NCBI GenBank assembly: GCA_964517875.1
Contig: CAZFEU010000054.1
Location: 1 to 13,507 of the forward strand
DNA: 13,507 bases
DNA from: JAJPXC01 sp964517875
GTDB taxonomy: Bacteria; Bacteroidota; Bacteroidia; Bacteroidales; Muribaculaceae
Direction of reading: 5' to 3'
Below are positions 1 through 6,391 of this stretch, one piece after another. The notes below the pieces were generated by a model, which had not been told where the DNA came from, searched no databases, and saw only the letters and a program-made list of their open reading frames with translations. The position numbers and the translations under genes are program-made. How positions within the stretch are numbered: the first letter of the stretch is position 1; the number at the start of each line of letters is the position of its first letter.

Positions 1-88
1 TGACAGGAGCGGGATTTGCTGTTCTTTCGGCAAATCTTACCGCATCTTTCCCTTTTAATACAGGGGTTTCTTTGATAGGTCTTGCCAT
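1..88 (-). CDS. 5' end of a small unidentified protein (partial)
   Basis: The first 29 codons of a minus-strand gene that runs off the left edge of the window. The visible protein begins MARPIKETPVLKGKDAVRF and continues with a charged helix-like stretch. I chose the ATG at 88-86 because a strong Shine-Dalgarno sequence lies 8 nt upstream and a TAnnTTTG promoter box lies behind that. The opening resembles, from memory only, short Bacteroidota proteins that start MARPIKETPxL and sit beside small toxin-like or acetyltransferase genes, so an antitoxin-like role is possible but not shown. No domain can be assigned from 29 residues. It is the only gene in the window with a consensus ribosome binding site, which sets it apart from its neighbours. 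It lies downstream of dnaA in the same direction but has its own promoter. Confidence 0.6.
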   Translation of the reverse strand, partial: MARPIKETPVLKGKDAVRFAERTANPAPV

Positions 89-96
89 AGTTGTAT

Positions 97-103
97 CTCC
101 TTT
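97..103 (-). promoter_or_regulatory. Shine-Dalgarno sequence of the partial gene
   Basis: The minus strand reads AAAGGAG here, 8 nt before the ATG at 88. This is a textbook anti-SD match. None of the other ten genes in the window has one, as expected for Bacteroidota, so this site both decides the start and marks the gene as unusual. Confidence 0.7.
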
Positions 104-120
104 ATACTGTATTTATATTA

Positions 121-128
121 CAAAAGTA
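121..128 (-). promoter_or_regulatory. Promoter -7 box of the partial gene
   Basis: The minus strand reads TACTTTTG, an exact match to the Bacteroidota TAnnTTTG box. Transcription would start near 115 and give a short leader that contains the ribosome binding site. No TTTG is visible at the expected -33 distance, so only half of the promoter is supported. Confidence 0.5.
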
Positions 129-258
129 CAACAAATTTCTGAATCATAAGGATTAACCGAAAATATAATACAAATTAGGGCTGGGGTTTCCTCAAAAGAA
201 ATACCCTGTCGATTTCTTTAGGTTATGTAATACCGGGGGGAACGCATACAACTTTGCG

Positions 259-287
259 GTGCGCAAGCATGGGGCCTACGAGCGCAC
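259..287. repeat. Imperfect hairpin downstream of dnaA
   Basis: GTGCGC at 259-264 pairs with GCGCAC at 282-287 around a 17-nt loop. It lies about 50 bp beyond the dnaA stop codon, so it could help end the dnaA transcript, but no T-run follows on the minus strand. Nothing else is recognisable between 129 and 336 apart from a C-rich tract on the minus strand right after the dnaA stop (about 321-335). Confidence 0.3.
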
Positions 288-336
288 GATGTTTTAATAG
301 CAAGCCAAGGGTTAAGAAGTAGGTGGGGGTGGGGGA

Positions 337-1722
337 TTAGCGGAGGTTGAGCTCGATGGCGTCGACGGCTTTTTGGAGCGACTTTTCTATCGATAGTCGT
401 TCCTCGATATTTTTGCAGCCGTGGAGTACTGTGGCGTGGCTGCGAGCCAGGCGTGTGCCGATTGCAGCGAGAGGCATCTTCACATGCTTCTTGGCAAGGT
501 ACATCACCATCTGTCGGGCATCGGATATGTCGCGTGTGCGCACCTTGGTGTAGATGCTTTCCACGTCAACCTTGAAGTAATTGCATACCTCCTGGGTGAT
601 CATCTCGAAGTTTACTGCCTTACGGCTGAGCTTCACGTAGTTTGAAAGTACGTTGCGGGCAAGGTCGAGGGTCACATCCTGTCCGAGCACTGTAGCCCGG
701 GCATAGAGCGAAGCCACTATGCCTTCAAGCTCTCTGACTGACGACGAAACATTTGACGCAATAAATTCCATAACGTCGGATGGCAATTCAAGACCGTTTT
801 GCTGCGCTATAAGCTGAAGCACGTCGCGGCGCAACTCAAGGTCGGGACGCTCAAGCTCAACCGTTATGCCCCACTTGAAACGTGAGAGCATACGCTCCTC
901 CAGGCCACCCATCTGCGATGGGCACACATCCGATGTAAGTATAATTTGCTTTGAATTTTGGTGGAGATGGTTGAAGATATGGAAGAATGCAGTCTGTGTG
1001 CCAGGCTTCTTACCCATAAGGTCCTGGATGTCATCCAGAATAAGCACATCAATGCTCTGATAGAAGAAGATGAAATCGTTGAGCTTGTTGACGCTTACTG
1101 AATAGGTGTACTGGCTTTCGAAGAGTCGCGCTGTCATATAGAGCACACGAATCTTGGGGAAGCGCTCCTTGATGCGTATTCCCATAGCCTGAACAAGATG
1201 TGTCTTGCCCACACCTGACGGGCCAAATACGAACATGGGGTTGAATGTTCGGCATTTGGGGTCGTTGGCCACTGATTCAGCTATGGCGAGCGCTATCTTG
1301 TTGGATTTCGATCCACAATAGTTCTCAAAAGTGTATCTGGGATTGAGTTGTGAATCGAATTGCTCCACCACCGGGGTGTCGAATGGATTGGCTGCCGGAG
1401 GAGCTACGGCCGGTATGGCAGGGGAGGGTAGATTGCCGCCAAGTGTCACCTTTGTCTCGGGTTGCTCGCACACCTGGTTGTATGTGTAGAAGAGCTTTAT
1501 GCCCTCGCCATATACTCGGCGCAGGGTCGGCACCATGAGTTTGAGGTAATGTCCCTCGAGGTGCTCGGTGAAATAATGCGAAGGCACCCTCAAGGTGAGC
1601 TTCCCATCCTCAAAGCTTACAGAGGTGATGGGAGCGAACCAAGAGTCGTATTGCTCAGGTGAGACTATGTCGCGAATTATAGCGAGACATTCATCCCACA
1701 GTTGTTTGTGGTCCTTCGTCAT
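337..1722 (-). CDS. dnaA: Chromosomal replication initiator protein DnaA
   Basis: DnaA binds DnaA boxes at oriC, opens the duplex and loads the replicative helicase. The 461-residue protein has the four usual parts. Residues 1-85 are the N-terminal helicase/DnaA interaction domain. Residues 86-126 are a short proline- and alanine-rich linker. The AAA+ domain (about 127-345) has Walker A GPSGVGKT (167-174), Walker B VLILDD (226-231), sensor I ILTSD (261-265), the arginine finger region near R281 and sensor II with R330. The DNA-binding domain (about 370-461) has the helix and signature region ARQMVMYLAKK and IGTRLARSHATVLH. Length is normal for the phylum. The start is the only ATG that gives a complete domain I. 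It has its own promoter in the 405-bp spacer upstream, with a possible DnaA box over the -33 element. The signature loop is one residue shorter than the E. coli form (IGDAFGGRDHTTV). Confidence 0.97.
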   Translation of the reverse strand: MTKDHKQLWDECLAIIRDIVSPEQYDSWFAPITSVSFEDGKLTLRVPSHYFTEHLEGHYLKLMVPTLRRVYGEGIKLFYTYNQVCEQPETKVTLGGNLPSPAIPAVAPPAANPFDTPVVEQFDSQLNPRYTFENYCGSKSNKIALAIAESVANDPKCRTFNPMFVFGPSGVGKTHLVQAMGIRIKERFPKIRVLYMTARLFESQYTYSVSVNKLNDFIFFYQSIDVLILDDIQDLMGKKPGTQTAFFHIFNHLHQNSKQIILTSDVCPSQMGGLEERMLSRFKWGITVELERPDLELRRDVLQLIAQQNGLELPSDVMEFIASNVSSSVRELEGIVASLYARATVLGQDVTLDLARNVLSNYVKLSRKAVNFEMITQEVCNYFKVDVESIYTKVRTRDISDARQMVMYLAKKHVKMPLAAIGTRLARSHATVLHGCKNIEERLSIEKSLQKAVDAIELNLR

Positions 1723-1848
1723 TATTGGGATTTACTATATATTTGCGGGCTTAGTGTGTGACTTTACCCTATGATTTTGCACAACAAAATTCTATCAAAT
1801 TTTTTGAAAAAACAATTGCGATTTTATTTGCATTTTAGGATTTCGGTG

Positions 1849-1880
1849 CAAGTATACTGTAATTCAATTGTTTATCCAAA
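1849..1880 (-). promoter_or_regulatory. dnaA promoter (-33 TTTG, -7 TATACTTG)
   Basis: On the minus strand TTTG (1880-1877) is followed after 20 bp by TATACTTG (1856-1849). The Bacteroidota consensus is TTTG, 19-21 bp, then TAnnTTTG, so spacing is ideal and the -7 box has one mismatch. Transcription would start near 1843 and leave a leader of about 120 nt before the dnaA ATG. Confidence 0.6.
1872..1880 (+). promoter_or_regulatory. Near-consensus DnaA box over the dnaA promoter
   Basis: TTATCCAAA differs from the consensus DnaA box TTATCCACA at one of nine positions. It covers the predicted -33 element of the dnaA promoter, the place where bound DnaA would block its own transcription. Autorepression of dnaA is known in E. 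coli; here it is inferred from position only. An AT-rich spacer can give such a match by chance. Confidence 0.4.
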
Positions 1881-2127
1881 TACGTATTTATCATTAAACC
1901 GTTGCTTTAGATTTTTGGTGTAATTTGCTATAATATGGGCAGATTGAATATTTTACCTAATGTTTCACATTAATCTCGTTTCACGTAGTTGTACGGTTGA
2001 ATTGACCGTCTGTAGCGAGATTGGCTCTCTGGCAGCGTAAAAATTGATCGGTATTGTTATTTAGAATCAATCTAAATAAGCTTCATCAATTGTGTCACAA
2101 AGAAACGAGGGGAGTAAGATGTGATTC

Positions 2128-3030
2128 TTAGAATAGTTTTACTGCCGGAATATAGCGTTTAGGGTTGTCCTTGATGTCGAGCACAATCTTGTCAATATCC
2201 TGCAGTATTGTGTTAAGGTTATTGTAGATTGCCGGATCTTTAAGCAGCTTGCCGATGGTGCCGTTGGGATCGTTGAGTTCTGCGGCCAGTTGCTTTAGAC
2301 TTGCAGATGTGTCGCTGAGATTCTGGAGTGTAGAATTTATAGTGCTGCTATCTATTGATGCAAGCAGCTCGTCGATGTGTTTGGCGATACGGTTGGCTGT
2401 GAGGGTAAGTTCGTTGACATTGCCCATCACGCCTGGGAGTGCCTTGGCAGTTGCGTTGAGTGATGCAGTGGTTGCTTCAAGGTTGGCGGTGATTGCATCG
2501 AGTCTTTGCACAGAGGCAAGGAGAGCCGGATCGCCAACAAGCGTATTGATCGATGTAAGCAGTGTGTCAACTTTAGGCACAATAGCCTCTACCTGTGGCA
2601 GCAGACCTGATGATAGATTGTCCATCAGTCCCTTCGAGTTTTCGGCTATCAATACGTCGCCAACGTTGTGATAGTCCTGTGTTTGCGGCATTGACAGGGC
2701 TATTGACGCAGTGCCGAGCAGGTCGGTAACGAGAATTGCCTTTGTGCCTTTTGGTACTTTAAGATTCTTGTCAAGGCTTAGTTCAACCTTCACGTGGCCA
2801 GGGTTGTCGTATTCATAGTTGATCTCACGCACCTGGCCCACTTTGAAGCCATTGACGGTTACGGGAGCTGAAATAGCCAGGCCCTCTACGTTGGAGTATG
2901 TTGCATAGTAATAGTTGGCGGTCTTAAACACATTGATGCCTTTGAGGAAGTCAATGCCAAAGAATAGAATTGCCAGTGCTACGAGCACGCAGGCTCCGAT
3001 AAGTACTTCTCTGCGTAATATCTGTTTCAT
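2128..3030 (-). CDS. MCE/MlaD family lipid-transport protein
   Basis: MCE proteins are membrane-anchored, form hexameric rings in the periplasm and carry phospholipids between the inner and outer membranes together with an ABC transporter (MlaFEDB type). The 300-residue protein has a short basic N-terminus, one membrane helix at about 9-27, an MCE domain at about 36-115 (NVEGLAISAPVTVNGFKVG is the typical core) and a long helical tail rich in Leu, Asn, Thr and Ala at about 125-280, probably coiled coil. It lies 13 bp after the amidase gene in the same direction and is likely co-transcribed with it. No MlaE or MlaF partner is in the window, so those genes must lie elsewhere. The family assignment is firm; the cargo is not known from sequence. 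Confidence 0.88.
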   Translation of the reverse strand: MKQILRREVLIGACVLVALAILFFGIDFLKGINVFKTANYYYATYSNVEGLAISAPVTVNGFKVGQVREINYEYDNPGHVKVELSLDKNLKVPKGTKAILVTDLLGTASIALSMPQTQDYHNVGDVLIAENSKGLMDNLSSGLLPQVEAIVPKVDTLLTSINTLVGDPALLASVQRLDAITANLEATTASLNATAKALPGVMGNVNELTLTANRIAKHIDELLASIDSSTINSTLQNLSDTSASLKQLAAELNDPNGTIGKLLKDPAIYNNLNTILQDIDKIVLDIKDNPKRYIPAVKLF

Positions 3031-3043
3031 TTTAATAGAATTT

Positions 3044-4201
3044 TCAAAGTTTTATGCGATGGTTGCCCTGAGTAGTGATAACAAATGCGTCAGGAAATTT
3101 GCTTTTTATCTTGCGTAATATCTTAGCGGCTTCAGTCATTGAGGATGCTTCGCCATAGGTGAATTTCCAAATATTGCCATCCTGATACGACCAAATCGGT
3201 GACAAGCCTTTAAAGAATTTTGAGTCTTGGCTGAGGGGTTTATTGTGAGTGAGTATCTGCACTCGGTATACTATTGCGTCGGCTGATGGGGTAGAGGATG
3301 TTGATTCGGATGTGGCTGGTTGAAATGCGTCGGATGCCTTATTGCTGGCTGGGGTTGAAGGTACTGGCACGTTTCCAGTGGCCAATGCCATAGCTTTGTC
3401 GTAGTCCTCCTTATACGAACCAAAAGCTTGAAATAGAGCCTCGGCCATCTCGGTCTGTCCTTGTCGTGAAGCCAGGTACTTTTCAACTGTGGGGTTGCAA
3501 ATGAAGTCAAGCTCTACAAGAACCGAGGGCATACTGGGTTTAAGCAACACCAGGAATCCGGCTTGCCTTACACCCATATAGTTACGGTGGGCATGCTCTA
3601 CGAGTTGTTCCTCAATCTTCTGAGCAAGCGACACGCTTTGTGCCATGTGCTGATTCTGACTGAGCTCAAACATAATGTATGACTCTGTGGAATTTGGGTC
3701 AAAGCCTTCGTAGCGAGTGGTGTGATCGCTTTCTAAAATCATTACGGAGTTCTCGCGCATCGCTACTCTAAGATTCTCCTCTGTGCGGTGAAGACCTAAG
3801 GTATATACTGAAGCGCCATTTACCGATTGCCTGTTTTTTGATTTCTTATCTACTGAATTATTGTGAATAGATATGAAGAGATCGCCGTTGGCGCGGTTTG
3901 CTATATTGGCACGTTCATCAAGGGAGATGAATTTGTCGCAATCGCGTGTGTATACTACTTTGACATCTTTAAAACCATTCTCCACCATTGAGCCAAACTG
4001 CTTTGCTACGGCAAGTGTTACATCCTTCTCGTTTATGATGGTGCCGGGAGCGCCGATGTCCTTACCGCCATGTCCGGCGTCAATTACAAGCACAAATTCC
4101 TTGGCGCTCCCCGCAAATGGCAGGAGAAGGAGGAGTAGCAACAACAACCTGTAGGGTGTCGATGTTGTAAAGTAGCGTTGATTATGTTGGATGTAGCACA
4201 T
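3044..4201 (-). CDS. Secreted N-acetylmuramoyl-L-alanine amidase with SPOR-like tail
   Basis: Zinc amidase (Amidase_3, AmiC type) that cuts the bond between MurNAc and the stem peptide of peptidoglycan, usually during daughter-cell separation. Numbered from the ATG at 4201, the 385-residue protein has a signal peptide with nine consecutive leucines (19-27). The catalytic domain is at about 35-262: zinc ligands His44 in DAGHGG, Glu58 in NEKD and His113 in SIHNN, and the catalytic Glu230 in VLVELDF. A Ser/Thr/Pro-rich linker (about 278-308) leads to a SPOR-like domain (309-380), expected to bind denuded septal glycan. The frame is open upstream to a GTG at 4273, but the ATG at 4201 places the signal peptide correctly, so I prefer it. 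The MCE gene follows after 13 bp. Family and chemistry are secure; the septal role is inferred from the tail. Confidence 0.92.
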   Translation of the reverse strand: MCYIQHNQRYFTTSTPYRLLLLLLLLLPFAGSAKEFVLVIDAGHGGKDIGAPGTIINEKDVTLAVAKQFGSMVENGFKDVKVVYTRDCDKFISLDERANIANRANGDLFISIHNNSVDKKSKNRQSVNGASVYTLGLHRTEENLRVAMRENSVMILESDHTTRYEGFDPNSTESYIMFELSQNQHMAQSVSLAQKIEEQLVEHAHRNYMGVRQAGFLVLLKPSMPSVLVELDFICNPTVEKYLASRQGQTEMAEALFQAFGSYKEDYDKAMALATGNVPVPSTPASNKASDAFQPATSESTSSTPSADAIVYRVQILTHNKPLSQDSKFFKGLSPIWSYQDGNIWKFTYGEASSMTEAAKILRKIKSKFPDAFVITTQGNHRIKL

Positions 4202-4210
4202 AAATTGATG

Positions 4211-4300
4211 CAAAATTAATGAAAAGGGTTGAAAAGTGAGGTGATAAATCTTAACTATTCTACCCAAATGCACAAATTTACACCAAAATGGCCAAAATTA
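4211..4300 (-). promoter_or_regulatory. Candidate promoter boxes for the amidase-MCE operon
   Basis: Three exact TAnnTTTG boxes face the amidase on the minus strand: TAATTTTG at 4218-4211, TAAATTTG at 4280-4273 and TAATTTTG at 4300-4293. None has a TTTG at the right -33 distance. The nearest is only 9 nt from the chosen ATG and would give an almost leaderless mRNA, so one of the two farther boxes is more likely to be used. The sequence cannot decide which. Confidence 0.4.
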
Positions 4301-4323
4301 TGATTAATCTGAATTACATTTGC

Positions 4324-4331
4324 TAAGTTTG
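4324..4331 (+). promoter_or_regulatory. Promoter -7 box of the GldB-like gene
   Basis: TAAGTTTG followed by C is an exact match to the Bacteroidota -7 box. Start of transcription near 4338 would give a leader of about 53 nt before the ATG at 4391 and would exclude the GTG at 4334 as a start. It lies back to back with the amidase promoter boxes, so the two units diverge from this spacer. Confidence 0.55.
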
Positions 4332-4390
4332 CGGTGCAAAAACATTACCGTGTTTTTTCAGCATACTTTATTATAATATTATATAGGAAT

Positions 4391-5437
4391 ATGAAATCAA
4401 CGTTCTACATACTTGCAGTTATTGCAGTGCTGTTTACGTCGTGCGGCAATGCCGAAAAAAAAGATGCCAATCAACCAGGAATGATACAGGCAAAATACCC
4501 GAAAGCTCTGAAAACATATGGGGCTAAGGATATTAAGCGGCTTGACCTGCTTGTCACTGACTTCAATACTTTATCGCGGTCGGATGCCCAGGAGCAGCTC
4601 GATGCCATGGAGCCGGGGGCGAGTATATATATGAGCCTTATGAGCAATCTGATTTCTTCAAAAGTAGGAGAACGTAGCACATTTAATGGAGTGTCGGCTC
4701 TTGCAGAAACCGATGCGGTAAAGATTTTTGGAAAGGAGGTAAAAGAACGTCTTTCAGATCTGACACAGCTCGAGACTAATATAGGTCAAGTGTGTGGCGT
4801 TCTTGCCGAGAAGTTTCCCAAGGCTCGAGTGGGGGAGGTGTATGCTGTAATTTCACCTTATCGTCAGGGGATTATTACTTCCGATACCACGGTTCTAATT
4901 GTCACCAATCTGTATTTAGGAAAGGATTTTGAGGGTTATAAGGGTTTTGATGAGTATTTTCGTTCAACGCGTGAGCCTGACCGAATACCTTACGATGTGG
5001 CAGAAGCCGCATTGGCAGCCGGCTATCCTTATGTTGATGGTAACAAGACTGTGTTATCGAAGATGCTTTACCATGGAGCACTTGCTTACTGCACAATGTC
5101 CACAATGCTTAATCCTTATCCTTCCAGGGCGATTGGCGTTACCTCGGAGCAGTTCAAATGGCTCGAGAAAAACCGCACTGATATTTGGCGCACGCTTATT
5201 GACCGTAATATGCTCTACTCCACAACTCCACTTGATGCCGACAAGCTGCTATCCGAAGCTGGAAGCTCGGCATGGCTTCATCCTGAAGCACCAGGCAGGG
5301 TAGGGCGATTTATCGGGCTGGAGATTGTCAGGGCCTATTTGGCACAAAAACCCGGAACTGAGCTTTCATGGCTGCTAACACCAGCTTTTTATAATTCTGA
5401 CAATGTGCTGTCGGAGTCGGCTTTTAATCCTCAGTAA
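4391..5437 (+). CDS. GldB-like lipoprotein
   Basis: The 348-residue product starts with a lipoprotein signal peptide ending in LFTSC, with Cys18 as the lipidated residue, so it should sit in the outer or inner membrane facing the periplasm. The C-terminal two thirds match, from memory, the pattern of gliding-motility lipoprotein GldB: LYLGKDFEGYKGF, RIPYDVAEAALA, VLSKMLYHGALAY, GVTSEQFKWLEKN, IWRTLIDRNMLYS and PGRVGRFIGLEIVRAY. GldB homologues are widespread in non-gliding Bacteroidales, where their job is unclear, and no other gld gene is present here. The frame is open to a GTG at 4334, but that lies at the promoter and lacks a proper signal peptide, so the ATG at 4391 is chosen. Its last 14 bp overlap the convergent glycosyltransferase gene. 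No catalytic motif is visible. Confidence 0.65.
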   Translation: MKSTFYILAVIAVLFTSCGNAEKKDANQPGMIQAKYPKALKTYGAKDIKRLDLLVTDFNTLSRSDAQEQLDAMEPGASIYMSLMSNLISSKVGERSTFNGVSALAETDAVKIFGKEVKERLSDLTQLETNIGQVCGVLAEKFPKARVGEVYAVISPYRQGIITSDTTVLIVTNLYLGKDFEGYKGFDEYFRSTREPDRIPYDVAEAALAAGYPYVDGNKTVLSKMLYHGALAYCTMSTMLNPYPSRAIGVTSEQFKWLEKNRTDIWRTLIDRNMLYSTTPLDADKLLSEAGSSAWLHPEAPGRVGRFIGLEIVRAYLAQKPGTELSWLLTPAFYNSDNVLSESAFNPQ

Positions 5438-6377
5438 GACGCTGGCGTATGGCATATCGCGGCCTACCCTTCACTTCCAGGTAGATTTTGCCTATATATT
5501 CACCCACAATGCCGATGCCCATAAGTATTAACGAGCCGAGAAACCACACTGAAAGCATCAAAGAAGCCCATCCTGCAATAGCACGCCCCGTGAGATAGGC
5601 CACAGACACGTAAGCTGCTACAGCTATGGTGATTATAAGAAGCGTTATTCCGGTGACGAATATCAGTCGCATCGGACGTGCCGAGAACGAGGTAATGCCG
5701 TCGATTGAGAAACTTAGCATCTTTGAGAGTGGGTACTTCGATTCTCCGGCTGCGCGCACCCCACGCTTGTATTCTACTATAGCGGTTTTGAGCCCGATTT
5801 GGGGCACTATGCCGCGTAGAAACAGATTAACCTCGCGGTATTCGCTAAGTAGCATGAGCGCTCGCTGCGACATCAGTCGGTAGTCGGCATGGTCATACAC
5901 CGTATCTACACCCATCGAACGCTGGAATGAGTAGAATGCGTGGGCTGTAGTGCGTTTAAACCATGTGTCGGTTTCACGGCTCGAACGCACGCCATATACA
6001 ATTTCTGCTCCATCATGCCAGCATCGTACCATCTCAATCATGGCAAGCGGATCGTCCTGGAGGTCCGCATCGATTGAGATTGCCGCATCGCAGTGGTCGA
6101 TTACCTCCATCAGCCCAGCCACCAGGGCATTTTGATGTCCGCGGTTGTGTGCCAGGTCTATCCCTTTGAACATAGCGGGGTTGGAGCTATGCAGATTCTC
6201 TATTACCTGCCATGTGCCATCCTTGCTGCCATCATTGACCATAAACACATATGAGTCACCGTCAATAAGACGCTCGTCGATCATACGGGTCAGGATGCCC
6301 GACAGTTCAGAGGCAGTGATGCGGAGCACTGCCTCCTCATTGTAGCAGGGCACTACTATGGCAAGCCGGTGTGACAT
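5424..6377 (-). CDS. Family 2 glycosyltransferase, polyprenyl-phosphate (GtrB/ArnC) type
   Basis: Enzymes of this type move a sugar from a nucleotide donor onto polyprenyl phosphate at the inner face of the cytoplasmic membrane, making a lipid-linked sugar for envelope glycans. The 317-residue protein has a GT-A domain at 1-230: the N-terminal VVPCYNEE, VNDGSKDGT (47-55), AHNRGHQNA (76-84), the metal-binding DAD in IDADLQDDP (102-110), and RAAGESKY (208-215), typical of the dolichyl/undecaprenyl-phosphate branch. Two membrane helices follow (about 236-260 and 270-293), then a basic tail. Only 14 bp separate it from the proS stop codon upstream, so it is probably read from the proS promoter. 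No flippase or partner transferase lies next to it, so sugar and acceptor cannot be named. Its 3' end overlaps the GldB-like gene. Confidence 0.9.
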   Translation of the reverse strand: MSHRLAIVVPCYNEEAVLRITASELSGILTRMIDERLIDGDSYVFMVNDGSKDGTWQVIENLHSSNPAMFKGIDLAHNRGHQNALVAGLMEVIDHCDAAISIDADLQDDPLAMIEMVRCWHDGAEIVYGVRSSRETDTWFKRTTAHAFYSFQRSMGVDTVYDHADYRLMSQRALMLLSEYREVNLFLRGIVPQIGLKTAIVEYKRGVRAAGESKYPLSKMLSFSIDGITSFSARPMRLIFVTGITLLIITIAVAAYVSVAYLTGRAIAGWASLMLSVWFLGSLILMGIGIVGEYIGKIYLEVKGRPRYAIRQRLTED

Positions 6378-6391
6378 TAATGGTGTGGATT

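Larger units (their letters stand above)
1723..2127. other. AT-rich intergenic region upstream of dnaA
   Basis: These 405 bp separate dnaA from the MCE gene and hold no convincing gene. They are clearly richer in A and T than the coding DNA, especially 1780-1960. The region contains the dnaA promoter, one near-consensus DnaA box, a perfect 6-bp inverted repeat with a 3-nt spacer (TAATGT/ACATTA, 1958-1972) and a 5-bp hairpin (ACGGT/ACCGT, 1993-2009). An origin of replication next to dnaA is conceivable, but one imperfect DnaA box is too few to call it. No terminator with a T-run is visible after the MCE gene. Confidence 0.6.

Noticed and set aside
1929..1934. TATAAT sequence resembling a sigma-70 -10 box
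   Set aside because: No TTGACA-like partner upstream, and Bacteroidota use a different consensus; likely chance in AT-rich DNA.
1960..2040. Possible 26-residue peptide starting MFHINLVS in the dnaA upstream spacer
   Set aside because: No ribosome binding site, no Bacteroidota promoter box at a sensible distance and no recognisable features; short frames like this occur by chance.
1723..2127. Origin of replication next to dnaA
   Set aside because: Only one imperfect DnaA box is visible and no GC-skew data are available, so it is not called as oriC.
2249..2671. Plus-strand open frame of 140 codons
   Set aside because: Antisense to the MCE gene, serine/alanine-rich low-complexity translation and no start signals.
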